In this document: one piece after another, positions 6,428-14,094 of the stretch | Layout of the letters: each line of letters starts with the position of its first letter | Numbering within the stretch: the first letter of the stretch is position 1 | Assembly (NCBI GenBank): GCA_040400875.1 | Contig: JBBAPK010000049.1 | Coordinates: forward strand, 1 to 15,624 | Length of the DNA: 15,624 nucleotides | Source: PBB1 sp040400875 | GTDB taxonomy: Bacteria; Pseudomonadota; Gammaproteobacteria; Burkholderiales; Burkholderiaceae_C | Direction of reading: 5' to 3' | Notes under the pieces: model-generated | Told to the model about the DNA's origin: nothing | The model's input: only the letters and a program-made list of their open reading frames with translations | Database searches by the model: none | Translations under genes and position numbers: made by a program

Positions 6428-7622
6428 TCATTGATCTAGGGGTTTCCATGAGGGTCGGCCGGGCCACGATCAATTGGGTTTGCAGCGGCATCGGATTGCG
6501 CACCAGACGCACTTCGCCAAACCCAGCCTCATGCAGCATCGCGGTGAGCCGCCCGGCGCTGCGCGCCCTGCCCTTGCCCATGGCGAGAAGGTAGAAACCA
6601 AAGTAAGCGTCACCCATCGCCTCGGCACCCGGGGTGCCGGCCATCGGCTCGGTCAACAGCAGCGTTCCGTCTGCCGGCAGTGCCCTCCGGACCGCCTTGA
6701 GAATCATCAAAGCGCGTGCGTCGTCGTGATCGAAGATCACCCGCACCAGGCTGATCACGTCAGCGCCCGTGGGCAGCGCGTCGCTGAAAAAACTGCCGCC
6801 GAATGTGCTGGCGCGTGCAGACAGACCCTGCTCGGCAAACCGAGCCTTGGCCCGCTCGGCCACTGCGGGCAGATCGAACAGCATCAACTTCAAATGAGGC
6901 GCATGGCCGGCCACGGCTGTGAGGAAAGTGCCCTCGCCACCACCCACATCGAGCAAGCAGCGGTGGTTCTTCAGTGAATAGGCCTCGAGCACCTCGTCGG
7001 ACACCAGCGGCTGCGAGGCGGACATCAGCGCCGAATAAGGGCTGACGCGGTCAGAGGCCAGCGCATCGGGTGCGTCGGCGGCGGCATAAGGCCAGTATTG
7101 AGACAAGGCCGAGCTGTGCCCTTCGCCGCGCAGCAGCGCCACGGGATCGCGCAGATCGGCGTACAGCGTGGTGTGGTGCTCGACCATCGAGGCAATCGCC
7201 GCGTCACCCACCAGCGGTGCGCCCAGCGGGCCCAGCCCGTAGCGGCCCCGACTGCGCTGCGACACCAGTTTCAAGGACACCGCCGCCGCCAGAAGTCGCA
7301 GTGCTGCGTCTTCACTCAAGCCCAGCCGGGGTGCCAGCGCGGACAGGGTCTGGGGACCTTCGGCCAGCACATCGAACAGGTGAAGCCGCACGCAAGCCAG
7401 CAGCACCTGCGAGTAGACAAAGCCCGCCACCAGATCGAAAAGCCCGCCGGCGCGCTTTTGCGCGATCGGCCGTGTCAGCGGAAAAGCCGCTGCCCAGCGC
7501 CTGAAACGCGGGCTGCCAACCAGCCCATCGCGCCAGTCGCAATAGCTGTCGACCAAGCGCTCAACGAGCGACGGGCTGGGCTCTTGCGGTGCAGGCAGCA
7601 CGCCGTGGGGATCCATCTTCAT
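6423..7622 (-). CDS. crtF: Carotenoid (demethylspheroidene-type) O-methyltransferase (CrtF)
   Basis: CrtF methylates the C1 hydroxyl of carotenoids with S-adenosylmethionine to give the 1-methoxy group of spheroidene or spirilloxanthin. It has about 399 residues. An N-terminal dimerisation/winged-helix part includes LFDLVAGFVYSQVLLACVRLHLFDVL and APRLGLSEDAALRLLAAA. The SAM-binding motif I LLDVGGGEGTFL starts at 223, followed by LMLFDLPAVAERA, and by VRVIFDHDDARA and LLLTEPMAGTPGA near the active site, as in small-molecule methyltransferases. Start choice is uncertain. ATG 7622 has a weak ribosome-binding site, while TTG 7649 overlaps the crtE end by 8 bp and has GAGGTGG 9 nt upstream. It lies directly downstream of crtE in the same transcript. 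The exact carotenoid substrate cannot be told from the sequence. Confidence 0.93.
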   Translation of the reverse strand: MKMDPHGVLPAPQEPSPSLVERLVDSYCDWRDGLVGSPRFRRWAAAFPLTRPIAQKRAGGLFDLVAGFVYSQVLLACVRLHLFDVLAEGPQTLSALAPRLGLSEDAALRLLAAAVSLKLVSQRSRGRYGLGPLGAPLVGDAAIASMVEHHTTLYADLRDPVALLRGEGHSSALSQYWPYAAADAPDALASDRVSPYSALMSASQPLVSDEVLEAYSLKNHRCLLDVGGGEGTFLTAVAGHAPHLKLMLFDLPAVAERAKARFAEQGLSARASTFGGSFFSDALPTGADVISLVRVIFDHDDARALMILKAVRRALPADGTLLLTEPMAGTPGAEAMGDAYFGFYLLAMGKGRARSAGRLTAMLHEAGFGEVRLVRNPMPLQTQLIVARPTLMETPRSMT

Positions 7623-7641
7623 CACGATGCGGCGAGTCAAA

Positions 7642-8523
7642 TCAGGCAAAGACCCGCACCACCTCTTCGGTCATGGCCTTGGGCACCAGACGCTCGGCTT
7701 CCATGCGCACCAGCGCCCGCATTTGCGCCGCACCCTGGCAATCAGGGATCGATTCGATGGCCGCAGCCACCAGTCGGTCGAAGTGGTGAACCGCGCCTTC
7801 AAGGCCCAGTTCCCGCGCTGCGCTGGGTCGGCACAAGGCCACGTCCTGGCCCGTGGGCTTGCCCAGAGAAGTCGGATCGGAAGCGACGTCACGGATGTCA
7901 TCAGCCACCTGGTAGGCCTCACCCAGCCATTCACCGAGTGCGCGCCACGGTGCGGCATCAGCGCCTGCGGCCTGCGCACCGGCAATGGTGGCCGCCGAAA
8001 ACAGCGAGCCCGTCTTGGCGCGCTGGTAATCAGACAGCAGTACGCGTGGCTCGCATTCCCAGGCCTGACCGGCCACGATGCCGTGGGGCATGCCCGTGGA
8101 TCTGGCGATCGTGCCCAGCAGGGCTGGCAAACGCAAAGGCGATCGCGATGCAGCCGCACCCAGCGTCTGGAAGGCGCACACGATCAGCGCATCACCGGCC
8201 AGCACCGCCAGACTTTCGCCGAAGGCGAAGTGCACCGAAGCACGCCCCCTGCGGGTGGTGGCATCGTCAAAACAGGGCAAGTCGTCGTGAACCAGCGAGG
8301 CGCAGTGCAACAACTCGATGGCGGTGGCGGCGGCGTCTGACAACGTCGGGTCGTCGTCACCACAGGCTTGCGCCACGGCCAGACACAGCTGCGGGCGGAT
8401 CCGCGCGCCGCCCGGAAACACCGCATGGCGAATCGCACCGGCCAACTTCGGCGGACATCCTTCAGCCTCGCCGCAAGCAATGGCAACAGCAAGCGATTGT
8501 TCGATTCGGGTGATGGGCTTCAT
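7642..8523 (-). CDS. crtE: Geranylgeranyl diphosphate synthase (CrtE)
   Basis: CrtE condenses isopentenyl diphosphate with farnesyl diphosphate to give C20 geranylgeranyl diphosphate. That product feeds phytoene synthesis and supplies the bacteriochlorophyll tail. It has 293 residues of the trans-prenyltransferase fold. GGARIRP is at 38-44 (Ala where many family members have Lys), the first aspartate-rich motif DDLPCFDD is at 80-87 and the second, DDIRD, at 208-212. The DDxxxxD form of the first motif is that of bacterial type II GGPP/FPP synthases. ATG 8523 has GGAG 6 nt upstream. It is the first gene of the superoperon, and its promoter carries a PpsR/CrtJ-type operator. Other short-chain prenyl synthases (IspA) share the fold; the crtF neighbour settles the call. 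Confidence 0.94.
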   Translation of the reverse strand: MKPITRIEQSLAVAIACGEAEGCPPKLAGAIRHAVFPGGARIRPQLCLAVAQACGDDDPTLSDAAATAIELLHCASLVHDDLPCFDDATTRRGRASVHFAFGESLAVLAGDALIVCAFQTLGAAASRSPLRLPALLGTIARSTGMPHGIVAGQAWECEPRVLLSDYQRAKTGSLFSAATIAGAQAAGADAAPWRALGEWLGEAYQVADDIRDVASDPTSLGKPTGQDVALCRPSAARELGLEGAVHHFDRLVAAAIESIPDCQGAAQMRALVRMEAERLVPKAMTEEVVRVFA

Positions 8524-8566
8524 GGGGGTCTCCGGTTAAGTGTCAACTTGACTTTCCGTCTGCATG

Positions 8567-8584
8567 TGTCAAGTAATGTAGACA
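8567..8584. promoter_or_regulatory. PpsR/CrtJ-type operator over crtE -10
   Basis: TGTCAAGTAATGTAGACA is an exact TGT-N12-ACA palindrome that contains the proposed crtE -10 box (8575-8580), the same arrangement as at bchC. It predicts aerobic or redox-controlled repression of crtEF. Confidence 0.82.
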
Positions 8585-8603
8585 CTTACAAAAGTTGAGT
8601 CAA
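8575..8603 (-). promoter_or_regulatory. crtE promoter (sigma70-like)
   Basis: On the minus strand TTGACT (8598-8603, 5 of 6) and TACATT (8575-8580, 4 of 6) are 17 bp apart. The predicted transcript start near 8568 gives a leader of about 45 nt to ATG 8523. It is the probable start of the long crtEF-bchCXYZ-puf message. Confidence 0.7.
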
Positions 8604-8695
8604 CAGCGACAGCCCGATGAAAACCCGAATTCCCAGCCCTCGTTCAGCCCGTGACAACCCCATGGTGGATGTCTTGATCGCCGTGAGGCGCGTCA

Positions 8696-8725
8696 TTGAC
8701 CGCCAGCCGCAGGCATCCGGATAAT
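8696..8725 (+). promoter_or_regulatory. Candidate ccm operon promoter
   Basis: TTGACC (8696-8701) and GATAAT (8720-8725) are each 5 of 6 to the sigma70 consensus and 18 bp apart. They point into the assembly gap that hides the ccmA start, which fits a promoter for the ccm operon. The rest of the 8524-8729 intergenic stretch holds the crtE control region and no credible gene. Confidence 0.5.
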
Positions 8726-8729
8726 CCGC

Positions 8730-8829
8730 NNNNNNNNNNNNNNNNNNNNNNNNNNNNNNNNNNNNNNNNNNNNNNNNNNNNNNNNNNNNNNNNNNNNNNN
8801 NNNNNNNNNNNNNNNNNNNNNNNNNNNNN
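8730..8829. other. Assembly gap of exactly 100 Ns inside the 5' part of ccmA
   Basis: One hundred consecutive Ns are the usual placeholder for a scaffold gap of unknown size. CcmA normally has about 35 residues before its Walker A motif, and the sequence resumes exactly at Walker A. The true gap therefore probably holds over 100 bp: the ccmA start, ribosome-binding site and leader. That the two contigs are really adjacent is plausible, but the bases do not prove it. Confidence 0.95.
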
Positions 8830-9348
8830 GGCGCCAACGGTGCGGGCAAGACCACGCTGCTGCGCACGCTGTGCGGGCTGTCGCAGCCTGTGGAAGGCGA
8901 AGTGCACTGGCGCGGCCAGGCGCTCGGTAAAGAGCTTGACCGCTTTCACCGCGAACTGGTCTACGTCGGCCACGCCGCTGCCTTGAAGGACGACCTTTCG
9001 GCCAAGGAAAACCTGTTGAGCGCCTGCCTGCTCGCCGGCCAGCAGCCGTCAGACACCCAGGTGATGGCCGCGCTGTCCGAGGCCGGGCTGCGCAAACGCG
9101 AGCATCTGCCGGCACGCAGCCTGTCGCAAGGCCAGCGTCGGCGGGTGTCGCTGGCGCGACTGGCGCTGGCCCAAGACGCGCCGCTGTGGGTGCTGGACGA
9201 GCCGTTCAACGCGCTCGACAGCGCGGCCACCGAATGGATGCTGGGCGTGCTGGCCGCCCAGTTGCGACGCGGCGGCATCGTGGTGCTGACCAGCCACATG
9301 CCGCTGGCCATGGATCCGGCGCTGTCTCAGGTGGTGATCAGCCTGTGA
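8830..9348 (+). CDS. ccmA: Cytochrome c biogenesis ATP-binding export protein CcmA (5' end lost in gap)
   Basis: CcmA is the cytoplasmic ATPase of the CcmABCD transporter. ATP hydrolysis releases haem-loaded CcmE from CcmC/D in System I cytochrome c maturation. The visible 172 residues start at Walker A (GANGAGKTTLLR) and contain the ABC signature LSQGQRRRVSLARL and Walker B WVLDEPFNALD. Family members are about 205-215 residues, so roughly 35 N-terminal residues are missing in the Ns; this is assembly loss, not a mutation. An in-frame GTG at 8890 is not the start because the reading frame and homology continue upstream to the gap. The stop TGA overlaps the GTG start proposed for ccmB. Confidence 0.95.
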   Translation, partial: GANGAGKTTLLRTLCGLSQPVEGEVHWRGQALGKELDRFHRELVYVGHAAALKDDLSAKENLLSACLLAGQQPSDTQVMAALSEAGLRKREHLPARSLSQGQRRRVSLARLALAQDAPLWVLDEPFNALDSAATEWMLGVLAAQLRRGGIVVLTSHMPLAMDPALSQVVISL

Positions 9349-10052
9349 ACGAAGACACCCCCGTGCACATCCCGTCGGGCGGCACCTTGGGTGCCATGCG
9401 GGCCATCTTCATGCGCGACTTGCGCCTGGCCTTGCGTCGCCGCGCCGACACCGCTGCCGCGCTGTTCTTCTTTGTCATCGTGGCCAGCCTGTTTCCGCTG
9501 GGGGTGGGCCCCGAACCTGCGCTGCTGCGCACCATGGCCCCCGGCGTGGTCTGGGTGGCGGCGCTGCTGGCTTCGATGTTGTCGCTGGGCCGGCTGTTTG
9601 CCGATGACCATGCCGATGGCACGCTGGAGCAGTTGCTGCTGTCGGTGTGCCCGCTGCCGCTGATCGTGCTGTCCAAGATGGCAGCGCACTGGCTGTGCTC
9701 CGGGCTGATGCTGAGTCTGGTGGCGCCGCTGCTGGCGCTGCAGTTCGACCTGCCGGGCGAGGCCATCGGGGTGCTGCTGGTCACGCTGTTGCTGGGCACG
9801 CCGCTGCTCAGCCTGATCGGCGGCATCGGTGCGGCGCTCACGGTGGGCGTGCGTGGTGCCTCGGTGCTGTTGTCGGTGCTGGTGCTGCCGCTTTGCGTGC
9901 CGGTGCTGATCTTCGGCGCCGGCGCGGTCGACGCTGCCGTGTCGGGCCTGGCCGTGAGCGCGCATTACTCGCTGCTGGCCGCGATGCTGGTAGCTGCTTT
10001 GTTCCTCGCGCCTTGGGCGGCGGCGGCGGCACTGCGGATCGCGCTGGATTGA
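9345..10052 (+). CDS. ccmB: Haem exporter membrane protein CcmB
   Basis: CcmB is the membrane subunit that pairs with CcmA in the CcmABCD complex. The core reads RDLRLALRRRADTAAALFFF, SLFPLGVGPEPALL, APGVVWVAALLASMLSLGRLF and DGTLEQLLLS, which are classic CcmB segments. About six hydrophobic helices follow, including LLGTPLLSLIGGIGAAL. Two starts are possible. GTG 9345 overlaps the ccmA stop (GTGA) and gives 235 residues. ATG 9396 gives 218 residues, nearer the usual 220. The overlap favours GTG; the length favours ATG. The 80 nt to ccmC hold a short hairpin and no gene. Confidence 0.94.
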   Translation: MNEDTPVHIPSGGTLGAMRAIFMRDLRLALRRRADTAAALFFFVIVASLFPLGVGPEPALLRTMAPGVVWVAALLASMLSLGRLFADDHADGTLEQLLLSVCPLPLIVLSKMAAHWLCSGLMLSLVAPLLALQFDLPGEAIGVLLVTLLLGTPLLSLIGGIGAALTVGVRGASVLLSVLVLPLCVPVLIFGAGAVDAAVSGLAVSAHYSLLAAMLVAALFLAPWAAAAALRIALD

Positions 10053-10084
10053 ACGCATTGCACAATCTGCGGTCGAAGCGTTGG

Positions 10085-10099
10085 GCGGCCTGGGGCCGC
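10085..10099 (+). other. Short GC hairpin in ccmB-ccmC gap
   Basis: GCGGCC-TGG-GGCCGC forms a 6-bp stem with a 3-nt loop in the only sizeable untranslated gap (80 nt) of the operon. There is no U-run after it, so it is not an intrinsic terminator. It may affect message stability or the ratio of CcmAB to the rest. This is weak inference. Confidence 0.4.
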
Positions 10100-10132
10100 A
10101 TCATCGTGCGGTGACGGCCGGAGTCCTAGCAA

Positions 10133-10879
10133 GTGCAGTTGTCTGAGATCAATTGGTTCAAATACGCCGCGCCGCAGCGTTTCTATCCACTGGCGGCAAA
10201 GGCCGTCCCTTGGTGTGGGGCTGTGGCGGTGGCTCTGTGTCTCGCGGGGCTGGCGCTCGGGCTGTTCATTGCGCCCACCGATGCGCAGCAGGGCGACGCC
10301 TACCGGATCATCTTTATCCATGTGCCGGCGGCCTGGATGTCGATGGTGATCTATCTGGCCATGGCCTTCTGGGCGGCCATCGGGCTGATCTTCAACGCGC
10401 GGCTCGCGGCGATGCTGGCCACCTCCCTGGCGCCTTCAGGTGCGCTGATGACCTTCATTGCCCTGTGGACCGGCGCCCTGTGGGGCAAGCCGACCTGGGG
10501 CGCCTGGTGGGTGTGGGATGCCAGGCTGACTTCCGAGCTGGTGCTGCTGTTTTTGTACATCGGCTTCATGTCGCTGCACGCGGCCATTGACGACATCCGG
10601 CGCGCCGATCGCGCTGCGGCACTGCTGGCCATCGTGGGCGCGGTCAACGTGCCCATCATTTATTTCTCGGTGAAATGGTGGAACACCTTGCACCAAGGTG
10701 CCTCGGTCACTGTCACCAAATCGAGCATGGCAACGCCCATGCTCGCCGGCATGCTGATCATGGCGCTGGCCTTTTGGGCCTATTGCATCGCGGTGTCGTT
10801 GGCCAGACTGCGGGTGGTGATCCTGGAGCGCGAGCAGCACACGCAGTGGGTGCGCGCCGAACTCGGAGTGAGCTCGTGA
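10133..10879 (+). CDS. ccmC: Haem exporter/haem-handling protein CcmC
   Basis: CcmC binds haem on the periplasmic face and, with CcmD, attaches it covalently to CcmE. It has 248 residues with about six membrane spans. The tryptophan-rich WWD haem-handling motif WGAWWVWDAR is at 122-131, flanked by the two expected axial histidines, His63 (IFIHVPAAW) and His187 (NTLHQGAS). The start is GTG 10133, with GGAG 9 nt upstream, giving MQLSEINWFKYAAPQRFY. The gene ends in a GTGA overlap with ccmD. CcsA/CcsB-type System II proteins also have WWD motifs, but the size and neighbours fit CcmC. Confidence 0.96.
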   Translation: MQLSEINWFKYAAPQRFYPLAAKAVPWCGAVAVALCLAGLALGLFIAPTDAQQGDAYRIIFIHVPAAWMSMVIYLAMAFWAAIGLIFNARLAAMLATSLAPSGALMTFIALWTGALWGKPTWGAWWVWDARLTSELVLLFLYIGFMSLHAAIDDIRRADRAAALLAIVGAVNVPIIYFSVKWWNTLHQGASVTVTKSSMATPMLAGMLIMALAFWAYCIAVSLARLRVVILEREQHTQWVRAELGVSS

Positions 10880-11058
10880 TCTGGAACAGCGCTTCCGAGT
10901 TTTTCGCCATGGGCGGCTATGGCCTGTATGTGTGGGGCTCGTTCGGGGTGACGGCTGTCGTCATTGCCGCAGAGATCTGGCTGGTGGCCGCTCGACGCAC
11001 GGCCATTCGCAACCTGGTGGCCGATGGCGGCCCCGATGAATCGAAAGAATCGCCATGA
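10876..11058 (+). CDS. ccmD: Haem exporter accessory protein CcmD
   Basis: CcmD is a small one-span membrane protein that stabilises the CcmC-CcmE-haem complex and helps release holo-CcmE. It has 60 residues starting at GTG 10876, which overlaps the ccmC TGA. GGAG lies just upstream. The segment SEFFAMGGYGLYVWGSFGVT with following hydrophobic residues gives one helix at about 15-36, then a basic cytoplasmic stretch (AARRTAIRN), the usual CcmD layout. It is read only from a non-ATG start and is easily missed. Its stop overlaps the ccmE ATG. Confidence 0.92.
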   Translation: MIWNSASEFFAMGGYGLYVWGSFGVTAVVIAAEIWLVAARRTAIRNLVADGGPDESKESP

Positions 11059-11543
11059 CGCCCAGAACCAAACGTGCCCTGGCCATAGCAGGCGGGCTGG
11101 CGGCACTGGGCATCGCCACCACGCTGGTGCTCAACGCCTTCAACAGCAATATGGTGTTTTTCTTCAGCCCTTCGCAGGTGGTGGCTGATGAGGCTCCCCG
11201 CGAGCGCAACTTCCGCATCGGCGGCATGGTCGAGCAAGGCAGCCTGCAGCGCGACGAGAAGTCGCTCACCGTGAGCTTCGTCGTTACCGACTTTGCGCAG
11301 AAGGTGCCTGTGACCTACACCGGCTTGCTGCCCGATCTCTTCCGTGAAGGCAAGGGCGTGGTGGCCCAGGGCAAGCTCGGCACCGATGGCGTTTTTCGCG
11401 CCGAGCAGGTGCTGGCCAAGCACGACGAGAACTACATGCCCCCCGAAGCCGCCGACGCACTGGCCAAGGCGCGCAAGGGTCAATTGCCCAATGGGGCGAT
11501 GACCGTTTCCAGTGATGAAGCAACGCAGAAAGCCAATCCATGA
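11055..11543 (+). CDS. ccmE: Periplasmic haem chaperone CcmE
   Basis: CcmE receives haem from CcmC/D through a covalent bond to histidine and hands it to CcmF/H for attachment to apocytochrome c. It has 162 residues. A basic N-terminus (MTPRTKRA) and membrane anchor at about 9-28 are followed by an OB-fold periplasmic domain (FRIGGMVEQGSL, VTYTGLLPDLFREGKGVVAQG). The haem-binding motif AKHDENYMPPE carries His123 and Tyr127. The His form of the motif (rather than the Cys variant of CcmI-less systems) matches a standard System I. ATGA overlaps join it to ccmD and ccmF. Confidence 0.97.
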   Translation: MTPRTKRALAIAGGLAALGIATTLVLNAFNSNMVFFFSPSQVVADEAPRERNFRIGGMVEQGSLQRDEKSLTVSFVVTDFAQKVPVTYTGLLPDLFREGKGVVAQGKLGTDGVFRAEQVLAKHDENYMPPEAADALAKARKGQLPNGAMTVSSDEATQKANP

Positions 11544-13570
11544 TTCCTGAAATCGGTCACCTGGCGCTCATCCTGGCGCTGACCATGGCGCTCGCACAGA
11601 GCATCTTGCCTCTGATCGGCGCACAAACCGGCAACGCCGCCTGGATGTCGCTGGCGCGGCCTTCGGCACGAGGTCAATTCATCTTCACGGTGCTGGCCTA
11701 CGGTTGCCTGACATGGGCTTTCGTCAACAACGATTTCTCGGTCGCGCTGGCGGCCATGCACTCGAATTCGACGCTGCCGCTGGCTTATCGCTACACCGCG
11801 GTGTGGGGCAACCACGAAGGCTCGATCCTGCTGTGGTCGCTGATTCTGTCGGGCTGGACGCTGGCGGTATCGATCTTTTCGAAGCAACTCGACGAGCCCA
11901 CCGTGGCACGGGTGCTGGGGGTGATGGGTCTGGTGAGCTGCGGCTTTTTGATGTTCACGCTGTTCGTGTCCAACCCGTTCGAGCGGCTGGTGCCTGGTGC
12001 GCCGGATGGCCGCGACCTGAACCCGCTTTTGCAAGACCCCGGCATGGTCATCCACCCGCCCATGCTCTACATGGGCTACGTGGGCTTCGTGGTGGCCTTT
12101 GCGTTTGCGATCGCTGCGCTGCTGTCGGGCCGGCTCGATGCGGCGTGGGCGCGCTGGTCACGTCCATGGACCACGGTGGCCTGGTGCTTTCTGACCTGCG
12201 GCATCGCGCTCGGCAGCTTTTGGGCCTATTACGAACTGGGGTGGGGCGGCTGGTGGTTCTGGGATCCGGTCGAAAACGCGTCGTTCATGCCTTGGCTGGT
12301 GGGCACCGCGCTGATCCATTCGCTGGCCGTGACCGAAAAACGCGGCGGCTTCAAGATGTGGACGGCGCTGCTGGCGATCTTGGCGTTTTCGCTGTCGCTG
12401 CTGGGCACCTTCATCGTGCGCTCGGGTGTGCTGAGCTCGGTGCACGCTTTCGCGACCGATCCGGCGCGTGGCATCTTCATCCTCGGTTTCCTGGTCTTCG
12501 TGGTGGGCGGCTCGCTGCTGCTGTTTGCCTGGCGCGCGCCCAAGGTCGGCATGGGCGGCAGCTTCGATCTGGTGTCTCGCGAATCGATGCTGCTGGCCAA
12601 CAACGTGCTGCTGGTGGTGGCCGCTGCCGCGGTGCTGCTGGGCACGCTGTACCCGCTGGTGCTCGATGCCCTGGGCATGGGCAAGATCTCGGTCGGCTCG
12701 CCCTACTTTGTGGCCGTGTTCGTGCCCCTGATGGCACCGGCGCTGTTTCTCATGGGTGTCGGCCCGCTCACGCGCTGGCGTCAGGCCGAAGCCATGGACC
12801 TCGCACGCAAGCTGCGCTGGGCGTTTGGCGTGAGTCTGGTGTCTGCGGTGGTGGCACCGCTGCTGCTGGGGCACTGGACACCGATGATCGGCTTTGGCCT
12901 GCTGCTGGCCGTGTGGATTGCCAGCTCGGCGGTGCTCAATCTGGTCAGCCGCATTGCCTCGCATCCGGCGATCGGCTTGGCCCGGCGCTTCTCGGCGCAG
13001 GCCGGCAGCTACTACGGCATGCTGCTCGCGCATCTGGGCGTGGCGGTGTTCGTCCTGGGTGTGACCGTGGTCAGCGGCTTCCAGAGCGAAAGCGATGTAC
13101 GCATGGCCACCGGTGAATCCACCACCGCCGGCGGCTACACCTTCACCTTGCAAGGCGTGCGCGAGATCAAGGGCCCCAACTATGTGGCCGCTCAGGCGTC
13201 CATCGTGGTGACCGAGGGTGACAAGCCCGTCACCACCTTGTGGCCCGAGCGACGCATCTACACCGTGACCCGCTCGCCGATGACCGAAGTCGCCATCGAC
13301 CGGCGCATCTCGCGCGACTTGTATGTGGCACTGGGCGAGCCGGTGAGCGCGACCGCATGGAGCGTGCGCGTGCACCACAAGCCGCTGGTCAATCTGATCT
13401 GGCTGGGATGCCTGCTGATGGCAGGCGGCGGCTTTCTCGCAGTGCTCGACAGGCGTTACCGCAAGCGCAGCCCGGCGGCTGCAGTCGCTGATCGCAGCCC
13501 GGTGGGTCCACAGCCCGGCGCTTTGCTGCCGCCGGCGGTCATGACGCCCAAGGAAACCGCGCCCACATGA
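11540..13570 (+). CDS. ccmF: Haem lyase subunit CcmF
   Basis: CcmF is the large membrane subunit of the haem ligation complex. With CcmH and CcmI it joins the haem vinyl groups to the CXXCH thiols of apocytochrome c. It has 676 residues, slightly longer than the usual 650 or so, with an extra polar C-terminal tail (PAAAVADRSPVGPQPGALL). The WWD motif WGGWWFWDPVENAS is at 235-248. All four functional histidines known from E. coli CcmF have counterparts at matching places: His172 (VIHPPMLYMGYVG), His260 (ALIHSLAV), His302 (SVHAFATDP) and His498 (LLAHLGVAV). It overlaps ccmE and ccmG by ATGA. Confidence 0.97.
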   Translation: MIPEIGHLALILALTMALAQSILPLIGAQTGNAAWMSLARPSARGQFIFTVLAYGCLTWAFVNNDFSVALAAMHSNSTLPLAYRYTAVWGNHEGSILLWSLILSGWTLAVSIFSKQLDEPTVARVLGVMGLVSCGFLMFTLFVSNPFERLVPGAPDGRDLNPLLQDPGMVIHPPMLYMGYVGFVVAFAFAIAALLSGRLDAAWARWSRPWTTVAWCFLTCGIALGSFWAYYELGWGGWWFWDPVENASFMPWLVGTALIHSLAVTEKRGGFKMWTALLAILAFSLSLLGTFIVRSGVLSSVHAFATDPARGIFILGFLVFVVGGSLLLFAWRAPKVGMGGSFDLVSRESMLLANNVLLVVAAAAVLLGTLYPLVLDALGMGKISVGSPYFVAVFVPLMAPALFLMGVGPLTRWRQAEAMDLARKLRWAFGVSLVSAVVAPLLLGHWTPMIGFGLLLAVWIASSAVLNLVSRIASHPAIGLARRFSAQAGSYYGMLLAHLGVAVFVLGVTVVSGFQSESDVRMATGESTTAGGYTFTLQGVREIKGPNYVAAQASIVVTEGDKPVTTLWPERRIYTVTRSPMTEVAIDRRISRDLYVALGEPVSATAWSVRVHHKPLVNLIWLGCLLMAGGGFLAVLDRRYRKRSPAAAVADRSPVGPQPGALLPPAVMTPKETAPT

Positions 13571-14094
13571 AGCGTTATTTGCTGCCGCTGGCGGTGTTTC
13601 TCGTGATGGCGGGTTTTTTGGCGGTAGGGCTGAATCGCGATCCGCATGAGATTCCTTCTCCACTGGTCGACAAACCCGCGCCGGCTTTCAATCTGCCACG
13701 GCTCGACGCCCCCGAGCAGATGATTTCAACGCAGGATCTGCGCGGCCAGGTCTGGTTGCTCAACGTGTGGGCATCGTGGTGCGTGGCCTGCCGCCAGGAG
13801 CATCCGCTGCTGGTCGATCTGGCCCGCGCCGGCACAGTCAAGGTCTATGGCCTGAACTACAAGGACAAGCGCGAGGACGCCCTCGGTCTGCTGCGCAAGT
13901 CGGGTGATCCTTACGTGAAGTCGGTGTCCGACACCGAGGGCCTGGTGGGCATCGACTACGGTGTTTACGGCGTGCCGGAAACCTTCGTCATCGACAAGCA
14001 AGGTGTCATTCGCTACAAGCAGATCGGCCCCATCACACCCGAAGCGCTGCGAGACACCTTGCTGCCGCTGATCAAGAAACTGGAGGCTTCATGA
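13567..14094 (+). CDS. ccmG: Thiol:disulfide interchange protein CcmG (DsbE)
   Basis: CcmG is a membrane-anchored periplasmic thioredoxin that keeps the haem-binding cysteines of apocytochrome c, or CcmH, reduced, using electrons from CcdA/DsbD. It has 175 residues: an N-terminal anchor at about 3-21, then a thioredoxin fold with NVWASWCVACRQEHP, active-site Cys72 and Cys75, and the cis-proline loop YGVYGVPETFVID. GLNYKD is the usual CcmG strand. It lies between ccmF and ccmH with ATGA overlaps. No ccdA or dsbD is visible in the window. Confidence 0.96.
   Translation: MKRYLLPLAVFLVMAGFLAVGLNRDPHEIPSPLVDKPAPAFNLPRLDAPEQMISTQDLRGQVWLLNVWASWCVACRQEHPLLVDLARAGTVKVYGLNYKDKREDALGLLRKSGDPYVKSVSDTEGLVGIDYGVYGVPETFVIDKQGVIRYKQIGPITPEALRDTLLPLIKKLEAS

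Noticed and set aside
8617..8724. 35-codon plus-strand frame between crtE and the gap
   Set aside because: No ribosome-binding site, no recognisable product, and it overlaps both candidate promoter regions. A minus-strand frame in the same place is equally unsupported.
12158..13663. 501-codon open frame on the minus strand
   Set aside because: It is antisense to ccmF, with His/Gln/Arg-rich low-complexity sequence typical of a shadow frame.
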